From assembly GCA_038523655.1 (NCBI GenBank), contig JBCBJG010000016.1, forward strand, positions 1-22,264: a stretch of DNA of 22,264 nt, given 5' to 3'. Under the pieces are notes generated by a model. It made no database searches, was not told where the DNA came from, and saw only the letters and a list, made by a program, of their open reading frames with translations. Every line of letters begins with the position of its first letter. The first letter of the stretch is position 1. A program made the translations under genes and the position numbers. This stretch comes from CALHAX01 sp038523655 (GTDB taxonomy: Bacteria; Pseudomonadota; Alphaproteobacteria; Rhizobiales; CALHAX01). Of this stretch, positions 1 through 8,480 are shown piece after piece.

Positions 1-902
1 CCATCCGTTTTGACGCGGGCGATGCAACCCGAACGGACGTTGCGCAGGCGCGTGCACGCCGGGCCGGTGCTGTCGCGGCGCTTGATCTGGCCCGCGCCAA
101 TTTGCGCGCGAGTGAGGCCGAGTATCGCCGGGTGACCGGGCAAGCGCCGGGCCGTCTCACGCCGCCGCGCCTGCCGGACCATCTGCTGCCGAAGAACGTT
201 ACGGGCGTGATCGATCGCGCGCAGGGAGAGGCGCCCCCCGTCATTCGCGCCGCCTTTCTGGAACGTGCCGCCCAGCACGAAGTCGACATCATTCGCGGAG
301 AATTACTGCCGACGCTCGATCTCGAGGCGGGCGCAGGTTCCCGGTTCAATTCGAGCGAATTGAACCGCCAGTTCGACGAAGCATCGATCGGCGCCCGCGT
401 GACGGTGCCGCTCTATCAGGGCGGCGCGGTCTTCGCGCGGGTGCGGGCCGCACGGAGACTGCGCGAACAGGCCGCACGGCAGATCGAGGAAGCTCGCCTG
501 CGCGCGCGGGCCGACGCGGTCACGGCCTGGTCACGCTACACGGCCTCGAAAGCGCAGCTCGTCTCGGTGCAGGCGCAGGTCCGCTCGAACCAGATCGCCC
601 TGGCCGGTGTCCGTGCAGAGGAACGCGTCGGCCAACGCACCCTGCTCGACGTGCTCGATGCCAAGCAGGAGCTGCTGCTTTCGCAAAGCGATCTGCTCAC
701 GACGCGGCGGGATATCGTGGTCGCTGCCTACGCGGTGCTGTCGTCGATGGGCGCACTGACGGTCGCTGACATCGGCCTGGGCGTTCAACAGCATGATCCT
801 GAGCTGCATTACGACCTCGTGCGGGACAAAGCGTGGGGCACGATCGTGGTCCCGAACGAGGCGTATGACGGATATGTGGTCGACGGCGTGGTGCTCGACT
901 GA
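1..902 (+). CDS. tolC: TolC-family outer-membrane efflux channel, 5'-truncated by the window edge
   Basis: This is the C-terminal part of a TolC-type outer-membrane protein, the trimeric exit duct that works with an inner-membrane pump and a periplasmic adaptor in efflux or type I secretion. The frame is open from the window edge (first full codon at 3). It reads through a family-typical stretch with ATRTDVAQARAR and then ANLRASEAEYRRVTG, so a start placed at the TTG at 102 would be artificial. Further family features are VPLYQGGAVFARVRAA, a long Arg/Ala-rich helical segment, and LLDVLDAKQELLLSQSDLL followed by VLSSMGALT, the usual end of the second repeat. The signal peptide and first half lie outside the window. 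The next gene is popZ, 255 bp away on the same strand; the tolC-popZ-valS order is familiar from alphaproteobacteria. Stop TGA at 900-902. The family call is strong; the transported substrate cannot be told. Confidence 0.93.
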   Translation, partial: IRFDAGDATRTDVAQARARRAGAVAALDLARANLRASEAEYRRVTGQAPGRLTPPRLPDHLLPKNVTGVIDRAQGEAPPVIRAAFLERAAQHEVDIIRGELLPTLDLEAGAGSRFNSSELNRQFDEASIGARVTVPLYQGGAVFARVRAARRLREQAARQIEEARLRARADAVTAWSRYTASKAQLVSVQAQVRSNQIALAGVRAEERVGQRTLLDVLDAKQELLLSQSDLLTTRRDIVVAAYAVLSSMGALTVADIGLGVQQHDPELHYDLVRDKAWGTIVVPNEAYDGYVVDGVVLD

Positions 903-951
903 CGGATCGACAGACGACACGCCTGGCATGTAGCGCGTCTACACATACCCA

Positions 952-1001
952 TGCCGCTCACGACGCTGCTGCCCTGTGCCGCTCACGACGCCGCTGCGCT
1001 C
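952..1001. repeat. Two tandem 25-bp direct repeats between tolC and popZ
   Basis: Units 952-976 and 977-1001 are adjacent and agree at 22 of 25 positions. The first 15 bases of each, TGCCGCTCACGACGC, are identical. They lie 50 bp downstream of the tolC stop and about 157 bp upstream of popZ. They may be a simple tandem duplication or a paired protein-binding site; nothing further in the sequence decides between these. Confidence 0.6.
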
Positions 1002-1157
1002 GGCGCCTCCACCGTCGCAGTCGCCGGTTCGCGACTTGATTTCGCGACAATTTTGCGTTTCCTCGCGGACGGGGCGCCTGTCCTCGAGAAGACGCGATGG
1101 CGTCGGACGGGCGATTGAACAAGCACTCGGCAAGAGTGCGGGCTGAGAGTACTGGGT

Positions 1158-2477
1158 ATGGCGGGGCCGAACGAACAGTCGGCAGACGCGGGTCTCGATG
1201 ACATCCTGTCGTCGATCCGCAAGATCGTGGCTGAAGATCTCGACGGTGCTGCGCGTCTTAAGGCGCGGTTCGATGAGGTGCAAACATCACGGCAAGCCGA
1301 GCGCGCGTCAGACGCGACCGGCGCGGCGCCTCCCGGGGTGTCGACGCGGAACGGTCAGCCGCAGGACCTGGGGCGAGCGACCCCGCATGGCCCCGCTGCA
1401 TCACCCGCTTCAGCAGGGATCGCCGGTCAGGTCAGGCAACCCGCGACGGATGCGCAGGCTAGTGAAGGTGCACCGGGCGCTTTCGGCGCACACATGGACC
1501 ATAGCGGACACGGCGCAAACGGCCACGCTCCGGCGATGCCCCACCACGCGCTGCCGCCTGACAGCGCCCAGCTGCCGCAAGGCTCGCAAGCCCCATATAC
1601 CTCGCCGGCTGCCGCGTTACAGAACACCGACCACACAGCACCGCCCCCGCGCGACGTGATCGCCGCCCGTCCGGCCGAGGCAACCACGACACCCCCCGCC
1701 GCCGTGCGCCACGCCGCCGGAACTGTGGCAGACGCATATGTCGCCGACACACGTGCCCGCGACCCGATGGATCCGCCGGTCACGCCGCCGCTCCCCCGCG
1801 ATGCCCTCGCACCCTTTGACCGTTCGTCGCCCAATGCGCCGCCGGCGCTCTCGTCCGCCCCACCGATGAATGGTCACACGACGCCGGACCTCGATGCCGC
1901 GGCGGAGACCATGGCAGCGGCCGCTGCAGACGATGCGGCCGTACTGCTTGGCGAGCCGATCGTTTTGCCGACGGAGGCCGAAGTGCCGGCAGCCGGCGGG
2001 TACGAAGCACCGGACGCACCAGCGACGGCTGCGGATGCCCATCCGGCCAACGGTCACGCGCATTTCGACGAGCCCAACCACGAAGCGCCGGGAGCATCGG
2101 GCGATCCCACGCTTGCGGATGGCATGCCGGTCGCAGACGACCCGGCAGTGCAGGCCGATGACGACATTATTTCTGCGCCATCCGCCTCGCCGCCGCTGTC
2201 GCCCAAGCCCCCGATCGCCGAGGCACCCGTGGCGCACATGGCGATGAACGGATCGGAGCAACCGTCTCCCGAACCATCGGTCCAAGCCACAACTTCGGCC
2301 CCAGAACTAGCCCCAACCTCGGTCGCGTCGTCGCCCGCCTCACCGCCAACCGCGGGCGCTGAGCTTGAAGCAACAGTCGCACGGCTTCTGCGCCCGATGC
2401 TGAAGGAGTGGCTCGACCAGAACATGCCGCGACTGATCGAGCAGGCCTTGCGCGACGAGCTGGGCGGCACGCCGTAA
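1158..2477 (+). CDS. popZ: PopZ-like polar organising protein (DUF2497)
   Basis: The 439-residue protein has the two conserved ends of the PopZ/DUF2497 family. The N-terminal helix LDDILSSIRKIVAED is at residues 13-27. The C-terminal oligomerisation region is at about 403-439, with the family motif LLRPMLKEWLDQNMPRLIE. PopZ forms a cytoplasmic matrix at the cell pole that anchors the ParB-parS centromere complex and recruits cell-cycle proteins. Between the ends lie about 370 residues of low-complexity Ala/Pro/Asp-rich, presumably disordered linker. This is much longer than the short linker of Caulobacter PopZ (177 residues in total). A His-rich patch at residues 112-130 has six His in 19 residues. 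No strong Shine-Dalgarno sits before ATG 1158, but the conserved helix starts so close to it that no later start is possible. Placement between tolC and valS fits the family's usual alphaproteobacterial context. Confidence 0.88.
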   Translation: MAGPNEQSADAGLDDILSSIRKIVAEDLDGAARLKARFDEVQTSRQAERASDATGAAPPGVSTRNGQPQDLGRATPHGPAASPASAGIAGQVRQPATDAQASEGAPGAFGAHMDHSGHGANGHAPAMPHHALPPDSAQLPQGSQAPYTSPAAALQNTDHTAPPPRDVIAARPAEATTTPPAAVRHAAGTVADAYVADTRARDPMDPPVTPPLPRDALAPFDRSSPNAPPALSSAPPMNGHTTPDLDAAAETMAAAAADDAAVLLGEPIVLPTEAEVPAAGGYEAPDAPATAADAHPANGHAHFDEPNHEAPGASGDPTLADGMPVADDPAVQADDDIISAPSASPPLSPKPPIAEAPVAHMAMNGSEQPSPEPSVQATTSAPELAPTSVASSPASPPTAGAELEATVARLLRPMLKEWLDQNMPRLIEQALRDELGGTP

Positions 2478-2866
2478 GCGCCGGGCGCGCAAACCACACC
2501 GTCGCACCAGTGGCAGCCTGACATGAGACAGGCCCAAGCCTGAAAGTAAGACCCGGAACCACGGCCGGTACCCCGACCCCAAACCAAGGTCCGAGGCCTG
2601 GCGCTTAAGTCCGTAGTTTGGACCGCGCCTCGAGCCCGAGATCACGTCTCAGTCCGCGCCCCGAGCCCGAACACAAGTCTGCGGCCAAGACCGACGCCGG
2701 TACCCCGGCTCGCCGCATCCGCCCTCTGCCGATTGACAGTTTCCGCGGCCCGCCGGTACGCATTTGCCAACCCGTGCCCGGCCCGGCCGCACTCGCACCA
2801 GCGCATGGGCGGTTGCCATACACCCGGGAAAAATCGCACCGCTCCGCCTCAAACAGACAGCGCACC
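2478..2866. other. 389-bp non-coding leader between popZ and valS with degenerate repeats
   Basis: No convincing gene is present. The valS frame stays open upstream to an ATG at 2618, but the translation has Arg/Pro-rich composition with no family similarity, so I treat it as non-coding. The stretch holds two 17-bp near-copies, CCGCGCCTCGAGCCCGA at 2623-2639 and the same with one change at 2654-2670, 31 bp apart. It also holds two exact copies of GCCGGTACCCCG at 2564-2575 and 2696-2707. A small inverted repeat, GCCTG/CAGGC with an 8-nt loop, lies near 2516-2533 without a following T-run, so it is not a classical terminator. Confidence 0.5.
2733..2762 (+). promoter_or_regulatory. Candidate sigma-70-type promoter for valS
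   Basis: A perfect TTGACA at 2733-2738 is followed after 18 bp by TACGCA at 2757-2762, a weak -10 match. Transcription from here would give a leader of about 100 nt before the valS ATG at 2867. The -35 is convincing in this GC-rich context; the -10 is not. Confidence 0.3.
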
Positions 2867-5821
2867 ATGCTCGAGAAAACCTACCAGCCGTCCGAGATCG
2901 AAGGACGGATTTACGACCGTTGGGAACGTGACGGCTGCTTCGCTTGCGGTCGGCCCGAGCGGGCGGACGCGGAGACGTTTTCGATCGTCATCCCCCCGCC
3001 GAACGTCACCGGCTCACTCCACATGGGCCACGCGCTGAACAATACGTTGCAGGACATTCTTGTCCGTTTCGAACGGATGCGCGGCAAGGATGTGCTCTGG
3101 CAACCGGGCACAGATCATGCCGGCATCGCGACGCAGATGGTCGTCGAACGCCAATTGATGGAGGCACAGCAGCCCGACCGCCACGCGCTCGGACGCGATG
3201 CGTTCATCGCAAAAATCTGGGAGTGGAAAGAAACGTCCGGCGGCACGATCACGAGCCAGCTCAAACGGCTCGGTGCGAGCTGTGACTGGTCGCGCGATCG
3301 CTTCACGATGGATGAGGGGCTTTCTGCGGCCGTCCTCAAGACGTTTGTCCAGCTCTACAATGAGGGGCTGATCTACAAGGACAAGCGGCTCGTCAACTGG
3401 GACCCCGAATTCCGCAGTGCGATTTCCGATCTCGAGGTCGAGAACGAGGAAGTCGACGGCCACATGTGGCACTTCAAGTACCCGCTGGCGGACGGTGAGA
3501 CATACGAGTACGTCGAAAAGGACGCGGAGGGGAATGAAACGCTGCGCGAGACGCGCGATTATATCTCCATCGCAACGACGCGCCCGGAGACCATGCTGGG
3601 TGATGGTGCCGTCGCAGTGCACCCGAGCGACGAGCGCTATGCACCGATCGTCGGGAAGCTGTGCGAAATACCGGTCGGCCCGAAAGAGCACCGCCGTCTC
3701 ATCCCGATCATCACGGACGAATATCCTGATCCGGATTTCGGCTCCGGGGCCGTCAAAATCACGGGCGCGCACGATTTCAACGACTACGATGTGGCGCGGC
3801 GCGGCGACATTCCGATGTACCGGCTGATGGACGAAGTTGCGCACATGCGCAGCGACGGCGCGCCGTACGCCGAGGCGGCAGCGTTGGCGGCAGAACTGCG
3901 CGAAGCAGGTGGAACGCCAGACAAAGCCTACGTCGACACGATCAACCTCGTCCCCGACGAATACCGTGGGCTCGACCGGTTTGCCGCACGCGCCCGGGTC
4001 GTTGCCGATATCGATGCCGACGGCATGATGATCATGGTCGAAGAGAAAAAAGTCATGCAGCCGTTCGGCGACCGCTCGCGCGTCGTTATCGAGCCGATGC
4101 TGACTGACCAGTGGTTCTGCAACGCGGAAGAACTCGCGAGGCCGGCAATCGCCGCGGTCGAAGAGGGCGGCACGTCGTTCGTCCCGAAGAACTGGGAAAA
4201 GACGTATTTCGAGTGGATGCGCAACATCCAGCCGTGGTGCATTTCGCGCCAGCTCTGGTGGGGGCACCAGATCCCGGCGTGGTACGGCCCGGACGGTGAG
4301 ATCTTCGTCGCCGAGAGCGAGGCCGAGGCCCGTGCGGCTGCCGAGGAAAAACACGGCGCCAACGTTCAGCTGACGCGCGATCCCGACGTTCTCGACACGT
4401 GGTTTTCCTCCGCGCTCTGGCCGTTCTCGACGCTCGGCTGGCCGGATGAGACCAAGGAACTCCAGCGGTTCTACCCGACAAGCGTGTTGATCACCGGCTT
4501 CGACATCATCTTTTTCTGGGTCGCCCGAATGATGATGATGGGCCTGCACCTGATGAAGGACGAAAAAGGTGCGCCGGAAATCCCGTTCCACGACGTCTAT
4601 ATTCACGCACTCGTGCGGGACGAGGACGGGAAGAAAATGTCGAAGTCCGAAGGCAACGTGATCGACCCCGTCGATCTCATCCAGGGCATCGATATCGAAA
4701 CGCTGGTCATGAAGCGCACAACTGGTCTGCGCCGGCCCGAACTTGCACCACAGATCGAAAAGAAAACCCGTGCGCGCTATCCGGACGGGTTCGATGCCTA
4801 TGGCGCCGACGCACTGCGTTTCACGCTCGCGGTCATGGCGGCAATGGGGCGAGACATTAAACTCTCCGTCGACCGCGTCGCTGGCTACCGGAACTTCGGC
4901 ACCAAGCTGTGGAATGCCTCCCGCTTCGCTCAGATGAACGAGTGCGCCGGCGATCCGGCGTTCGATCCGCATGCCTGCAAGCAGGTGGTGAACCGGTGGA
5001 TCGTCGCGTCCGCCGCACGCGCCGCAGGTGAGGTAACAGCTGCCATCGAAGCCTACCGCTACAACGAGGCGGCCGATGCGATCTATCGGTTCACGTGGAA
5101 CACGTTCTGCGACTGGTATGTCGAGCTTATCAAACCGCTGCTGAACGGACAGGATGAGCGCGCCAAGCAGGAGACCCGGGCGACGATGGCCTGGACGCTC
5201 GATCAGATCCTTGCGCTCCTTCACCCGTTCATGCCGTTCATCACCGAAGAGCTCTGGGAAAAGCTCGCCGAGCACACCTCCGCACGTGAAACGCCGCTCA
5301 TGCTCGCGCCATGGCCAATGCTCGAAGGGCTCGCGGATACAGAGGCGGAGGCAGAGATGGACTGGGTCGTCTCGGTCGTCTCGGAGATCCGCTCGCTGCG
5401 CTCTGAGATCAACGTGCCGGCAGGGACGAAGATCCCGTTGGAGATGATCGATCCATCACGTGACATCCTGAGCCGGGTCGACCGGCACGGGGAGACGATC
5501 GAGCGTCTTGCGCGCCTCGACGGCATGACCCGTGCGGATGCGCCCTCGCGCGGCGCGGCGCAGATCGTTGTGGGCGAGACCACCTTTGCTCTCCCCCTTG
5601 CCGACGTGATCGATATGTCGGCCGAGGCGACGCGTCTCTCGAAGGATATCGCCCGCCAGCAGAGCGAGATCGACAAGATCTCGAAGAAGCTCTCGAATGA
5701 TGCATTCGTCGCGAAAGCGCCGGAGCATGTGGTCGCCGAGCAGCACGCGCGACGACAGGAGGCCGAGGCAGTCGTCGCGAAATTGAGCGATGCGCTCGCC
5801 CGGATCGAGGCGCTCCAGTAG
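2867..5821 (+). CDS. valS: Valyl-tRNA synthetase
   Basis: This is a cytoplasmic class I aminoacyl-tRNA synthetase that charges tRNA-Val and edits misactivated threonine. The start is set at ATG 2867 because the protein then opens MLEKTYQPSEIEGRIYDRWE, the standard ValS N-terminus. The upstream in-frame ATG at 2618 would add 83 unrelated residues. The length is 984 residues, normal to slightly long for the family. The HIGH motif appears as HMGH at residues 52-55 after PPPNVTGSL, and KMSKS is at 590-594. TTRPETMLGD marks the CP1 editing domain. The anticodon-binding region contains FTWNTFCDWYVELIKPLL. The C-terminal tRNA-binding coiled coil begins around TRLSKDIARQQSEIDKISKKL and ends in LARIEALQ. 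Stop TAG. The paiB-like gene starts 38 bp downstream and may be co-transcribed. Confidence 0.97.
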   Translation: MLEKTYQPSEIEGRIYDRWERDGCFACGRPERADAETFSIVIPPPNVTGSLHMGHALNNTLQDILVRFERMRGKDVLWQPGTDHAGIATQMVVERQLMEAQQPDRHALGRDAFIAKIWEWKETSGGTITSQLKRLGASCDWSRDRFTMDEGLSAAVLKTFVQLYNEGLIYKDKRLVNWDPEFRSAISDLEVENEEVDGHMWHFKYPLADGETYEYVEKDAEGNETLRETRDYISIATTRPETMLGDGAVAVHPSDERYAPIVGKLCEIPVGPKEHRRLIPIITDEYPDPDFGSGAVKITGAHDFNDYDVARRGDIPMYRLMDEVAHMRSDGAPYAEAAALAAELREAGGTPDKAYVDTINLVPDEYRGLDRFAARARVVADIDADGMMIMVEEKKVMQPFGDRSRVVIEPMLTDQWFCNAEELARPAIAAVEEGGTSFVPKNWEKTYFEWMRNIQPWCISRQLWWGHQIPAWYGPDGEIFVAESEAEARAAAEEKHGANVQLTRDPDVLDTWFSSALWPFSTLGWPDETKELQRFYPTSVLITGFDIIFFWVARMMMMGLHLMKDEKGAPEIPFHDVYIHALVRDEDGKKMSKSEGNVIDPVDLIQGIDIETLVMKRTTGLRRPELAPQIEKKTRARYPDGFDAYGADALRFTLAVMAAMGRDIKLSVDRVAGYRNFGTKLWNASRFAQMNECAGDPAFDPHACKQVVNRWIVASAARAAGEVTAAIEAYRYNEAADAIYRFTWNTFCDWYVELIKPLLNGQDERAKQETRATMAWTLDQILALLHPFMPFITEELWEKLAEHTSARETPLMLAPWPMLEGLADTEAEAEMDWVVSVVSEIRSLRSEINVPAGTKIPLEMIDPSRDILSRVDRHGETIERLARLDGMTRADAPSRGAAQIVVGETTFALPLADVIDMSAEATRLSKDIARQQSEIDKISKKLSNDAFVAKAPEHVVAEQHARRQEAEAVVAKLSDALARIEALQ

Positions 5822-5858
5822 GCGCCGCTCCGCGCAGCGCACGAGAAAGGCAGCCGCC

Positions 5859-6491
5859 ATGTACGTACCGCCGGAGTTCGTTGCGAGCGATAGCGATGAC
5901 GTCCGCCGTATCGTCGAGGCCAATCCACTCGCGACCGTCGTCGGCGCGGGCGGAGGAAAAATCGTCGCCACCCATGTCCCGGTCGTGCCGACATACGAGG
6001 ACGGTCGGCTCGTTGCGCTCGCCTGCCACGTCGCGCGCGCGAACACGCATTGGAAAGCGATCGCAGGCGATGTGCTCGTGATCTTTCGCGGCGTGGAAAG
6101 CTACATCACGCCCGGGTGGTATCCGAGCAAGGTAGAGACCGGCAAAGTCGTCCCGACCTGGAATTACGAGGCGGTCCACGTAAACGGCACCGCCCGCGCG
6201 ATCGATGATACCGCCTGGCTCGCGCGCCATGTCGCCGATGTGACCGACCGGTTCGAGGCGCCGCAATCAGCGCCTTGGGCAACCAGCGATGCGCCCGAGC
6301 GCTACATGGAGGTTATGCTCCGCGGAATCGTCGGAGTGGAGATCGCCGTGACGTCGATCGATGCCAAGATCAAGGCAAGCCAGAACAAGACCGAAGATGA
6401 CAGGCGCGGCGTGATCGAGGGGCTGTCAGAACGTGCGGACCCGAGCGCGCGTGCCATGGCTGCTCTCGTCGCCCGTGATCTGAAGCGCTGA
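5859..6491 (+). CDS. PaiB-like FMN-binding protein (negative transcriptional regulator family)
   Basis: The 210-residue protein matches the PaiB/FMN-binding split-barrel family from end to end. It starts MYVPPEF, continues with LACHVARANTHWK (the conserved GHvaraNpqW-type segment), and then has GVESYITPGWYPSK with PTWNYEAVHVNG, the flavin-proximal core. Family members are soluble, dimeric and bind FMN or haem. Bacillus PaiB was described as a repressor of sporulation and protease genes, but the biochemical role in proteobacteria is unclear. ATG 5859 is preferred over the in-frame start at 5790 because family homology begins exactly there and GAGAAAGG lies just upstream. The gene follows valS by 37 bp, which allows co-transcription, though no functional link is evident. 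Confidence 0.87.
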   Translation: MYVPPEFVASDSDDVRRIVEANPLATVVGAGGGKIVATHVPVVPTYEDGRLVALACHVARANTHWKAIAGDVLVIFRGVESYITPGWYPSKVETGKVVPTWNYEAVHVNGTARAIDDTAWLARHVADVTDRFEAPQSAPWATSDAPERYMEVMLRGIVGVEIAVTSIDAKIKASQNKTEDDRRGVIEGLSERADPSARAMAALVARDLKR

Positions 6492-6499
6492 AGCCCGCC

Positions 6500-6518
6500 C
6501 CGCGATCCCTGCTCGCGG
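6500..6518. other. Short perfect stem-loop downstream of the paiB-like gene
   Basis: CCGCGA (6500-6505) and TCGCGG (6513-6518) form a 6-bp GC-rich stem with a 7-nt loop, 8 bp after the stop codon. No T-run follows, so it is at best a weak terminator or an RNA 3'-end stabiliser. Confidence 0.3.
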
Positions 6519-6716
6519 CTATCTGCCAGCGCGACGGCTCTCTCGCCTCCCGCGCTTTCGGCCCAAAACGTCGGACAGCGCACGCCCGACCATGCAGACG
6601 CCGCAATCCCCCGCCACCCCACACGCCTTAAGACGTCGTCGCCCGCCGCCTCAACGTGCGCGTCGTCTCGTATCTGAACCTATGAACCGGCGCGCGGACG
6701 ATCTGCGGACAAACCG

Positions 6717-7121
6717 ATGCTCAGACTGCTTTCACTCGCGATCATTCTCGGCGCCCCGGCAATAGCACTCGCGCTCGTCGGCGGTCATGCGTTTTCCAAT
6801 GCCGTCGGCGCCGTCGATCACCCGATCCAGCACGTCTTCTTCGGGCTGCCGCGTGAGGCGGGATGGGCCGGGCCGGTGGTTGCGCTCGCCGGTGTCGCGG
6901 GGAGCTTCATGCTGCTGCGCGCGATCGGCTACACGCTGAGCCTCATCACAGGCGTGACGGCGCTCGCAATGATCTTCGTCGTGTTCGTGCGACCGGATGC
7001 GATCGATCCGCTCAAGCGGCTCATCGCGCCAGCTAGCCCCGCGGATTCGAGCGCATCGTTCAACGTCGCGCCGCCGCGCGCATCCGGAACGAGCCGAAGC
7101 CCGACGGCAGAGGCTGAATAG
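6717..7121 (+). CDS. Small integral membrane protein of unknown function
   Basis: I do not recognise a family for this 134-residue protein. It has three hydrophobic segments: residues 4-23 (possibly an uncleaved signal anchor), about 50-68 and about 70-91. A polar Ser/Pro/Ala-rich C-terminal tail of about 40 residues follows. The third positions of its codons are strongly G/C-biased, as in the neighbouring genes, which supports real coding. There is no strong Shine-Dalgarno before ATG 6717. It lies 225 bp after the paiB-like gene and is convergent with the M48 protease gene that ends at 7221. Function cannot be inferred. Confidence 0.6.
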   Translation: MLRLLSLAIILGAPAIALALVGGHAFSNAVGAVDHPIQHVFFGLPREAGWAGPVVALAGVAGSFMLLRAIGYTLSLITGVTALAMIFVVFVRPDAIDPLKRLIAPASPADSSASFNVAPPRASGTSRSPTAEAE

Positions 7122-7220
7122 CTGCAGGCCGAAAAGCCGTCGCAGGCCTCGCACGCGCATGCTCACTGGCAGCCGTGCCATCGAGCGCCGAGCCGTCCAG
7201 CCGGACGACTTGCCATCAGA

Positions 7221-8480
7221 CTAGTCACCGTCATCGGTGCTGGGTTTATTTTCTCCCTTACTGGGAGCCTCTTTGCCGGAAGCCTCCTGGCCGGGAGCCT
7301 CCTGGCCGGAAGCCTCCTTGCAGATCGCACGCAACGCTGCCCACTCTTCGTCGGTCAGAACTGGCCGGGTCTCATAGCTCGGCACGGCTTCGATTTTCGC
7401 GATCCGGTCGCGGGTCGACGGGTGCGTGCTGATCACTTGCAGTGAGCGCTGGATACCGGTCTCGGCGCGCCGACGTTTGTCGTAGGCGTCCTTGCTCTCT
7501 CCCTTTCGCCGTTTGGGAGCAAAAATCCGTTCCTCGCGCTCGACGAGGCGGCGGAAAAATCCGGCAAGTGGTTTCGGATTGACCTGCGCTGAGCGCAGAA
7601 GCGCCAGCCCTATGGTATCCGCTTCGACCTCAGCATCGCGGCTGAAACTGAGCGCGACGAGCGCCGTACCGAGGTTGCCGAGGGTCTCAGCGCCGCCCGT
7701 GAAGACGAACTGCGCGGCGACCATCAAACCGACGGCGCGCACCAGCGCGGTTTCAGGATGAAGCTCGACGACATGGCCGAGCTCATGCGCCAGCACGCCG
7801 GCGACTTCGGCCGGACCGGCCGCCTTTTCGACCAGCCCGCGCGTCAGCACGATATGCCCGCCCGGGAGCGCAAAGGCATTTTGCATCCGCCAGTCGATCA
7901 CTTTCACATCGAACGGCGTGGCCACGGCATCGTCGATCCGCGCGACCATCTTCGCAAGCGCGGCCGAACCTGCAGCCGTAGAGCAAGTGCGCCGCCCTTG
8001 CGCGAGACTGGTCAGCACGGTGTCGGCGAGGCGGTCCCTGACGGGGGGCGGGATCTGGTGCGCAAGGCTCCGCGCCGGCGAGACATCGAACGCGTAAACG
8101 CCGCCCGCGACCCCGGCGAGAAAGATGAGAATGCCGAGCGCCGGGCGAATGAACGCCCAGCTGCGTGCGCGCGGCGAAGTATGCCGGGCGACCTGTGCCA
8201 GTCGCCGCACGAATGCACGATCCGCGACAAACAGGGAAGCGCCGGGAAGACCGGCGTTCTGGACAAGCACATCCGGATCGCCCGCCCGCACCGGATCGAC
8301 CGTCGTTACGTCCGCCAGCAGCCAGCGATGATGCACAGGAGGGAGTTCGCCCGGTGCGGCCACCGCGCCGGCCTCCCAGAAGACGAGCGCTTCGCCGTCG
8401 ATCGTCCCGCTCACCGCGACCGAACGTGCACTTTCGCCGTCGCTGAAGCGCCCGTCGAAGAGCTGGCGCTCAGAACCCAT
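7221..8480 (-). CDS. Membrane-anchored M48-family zinc metalloprotease
   Basis: This 419-residue peptidase has the M48 zinc-binding motif HELGH at residues 232-236, inside VAGVLAHELGHVVELHPE, and a downstream DAEVEADTIG segment that supplies the third ligand glutamate. An N-terminal domain of about 90 residues precedes a single membrane segment at about 108-130. NAFALPGGHIVLTRGL is the typical M48 strand before the helix. STHPSTRDRIAKIE is the usual C-terminal motif. The start is set at 8480 (MGSERQLFDG), which overlaps the DUF898 stop by 11 bp. The longer frame to 8573 would lie inside DUF898. The extreme C-terminus carries a Glu/Ala/Gly pentapeptide repeat from a 15-bp DNA repeat. A role in membrane-protein quality control is inferred from the family, not shown. 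Stop TAG. Confidence 0.9.
   Translation of the reverse strand: MGSERQLFDGRFSDGESARSVAVSGTIDGEALVFWEAGAVAAPGELPPVHHRWLLADVTTVDPVRAGDPDVLVQNAGLPGASLFVADRAFVRRLAQVARHTSPRARSWAFIRPALGILIFLAGVAGGVYAFDVSPARSLAHQIPPPVRDRLADTVLTSLAQGRRTCSTAAGSAALAKMVARIDDAVATPFDVKVIDWRMQNAFALPGGHIVLTRGLVEKAAGPAEVAGVLAHELGHVVELHPETALVRAVGLMVAAQFVFTGGAETLGNLGTALVALSFSRDAEVEADTIGLALLRSAQVNPKPLAGFFRRLVEREERIFAPKRRKGESKDAYDKRRRAETGIQRSLQVISTHPSTRDRIAKIEAVPSYETRPVLTDEEWAALRAICKEASGQEAPGQEASGKEAPSKGENKPSTDDGD
7265..7319. repeat. 15-bp tandem repeat in the 3' end of the M48 protease gene
   Basis: Three full 15-bp units start at 7265, 7280 and 7295, followed by a partial fourth from 7310. All are variants of RAGCCTCCTGGCCGG on the plus strand. 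On the coding strand they give a repeated pentapeptide of the form EA(S/P)G(Q/K). The unit is a multiple of three, so copy-number change would keep the frame. Confidence 0.8.

Noticed and set aside
1617..2285. 222-codon minus-strand frame inside popZ
   Set aside because: It is antisense to the low-complexity linker; the Arg/Gly/Cys/His-rich translation reflects reverse reading of Ala/Pro codons.
2618..2866. 83-residue N-terminal extension of ValS
   Set aside because: The extension is Arg/Pro-rich with no ValS similarity, and standard ValS homology starts at ATG 2867.
3014..5275. 753-codon open frame on the minus strand
   Set aside because: It lies entirely antisense to valS and its Arg/His/Asp-rich translation has no domain character; long antisense frames are common in GC-rich genes.
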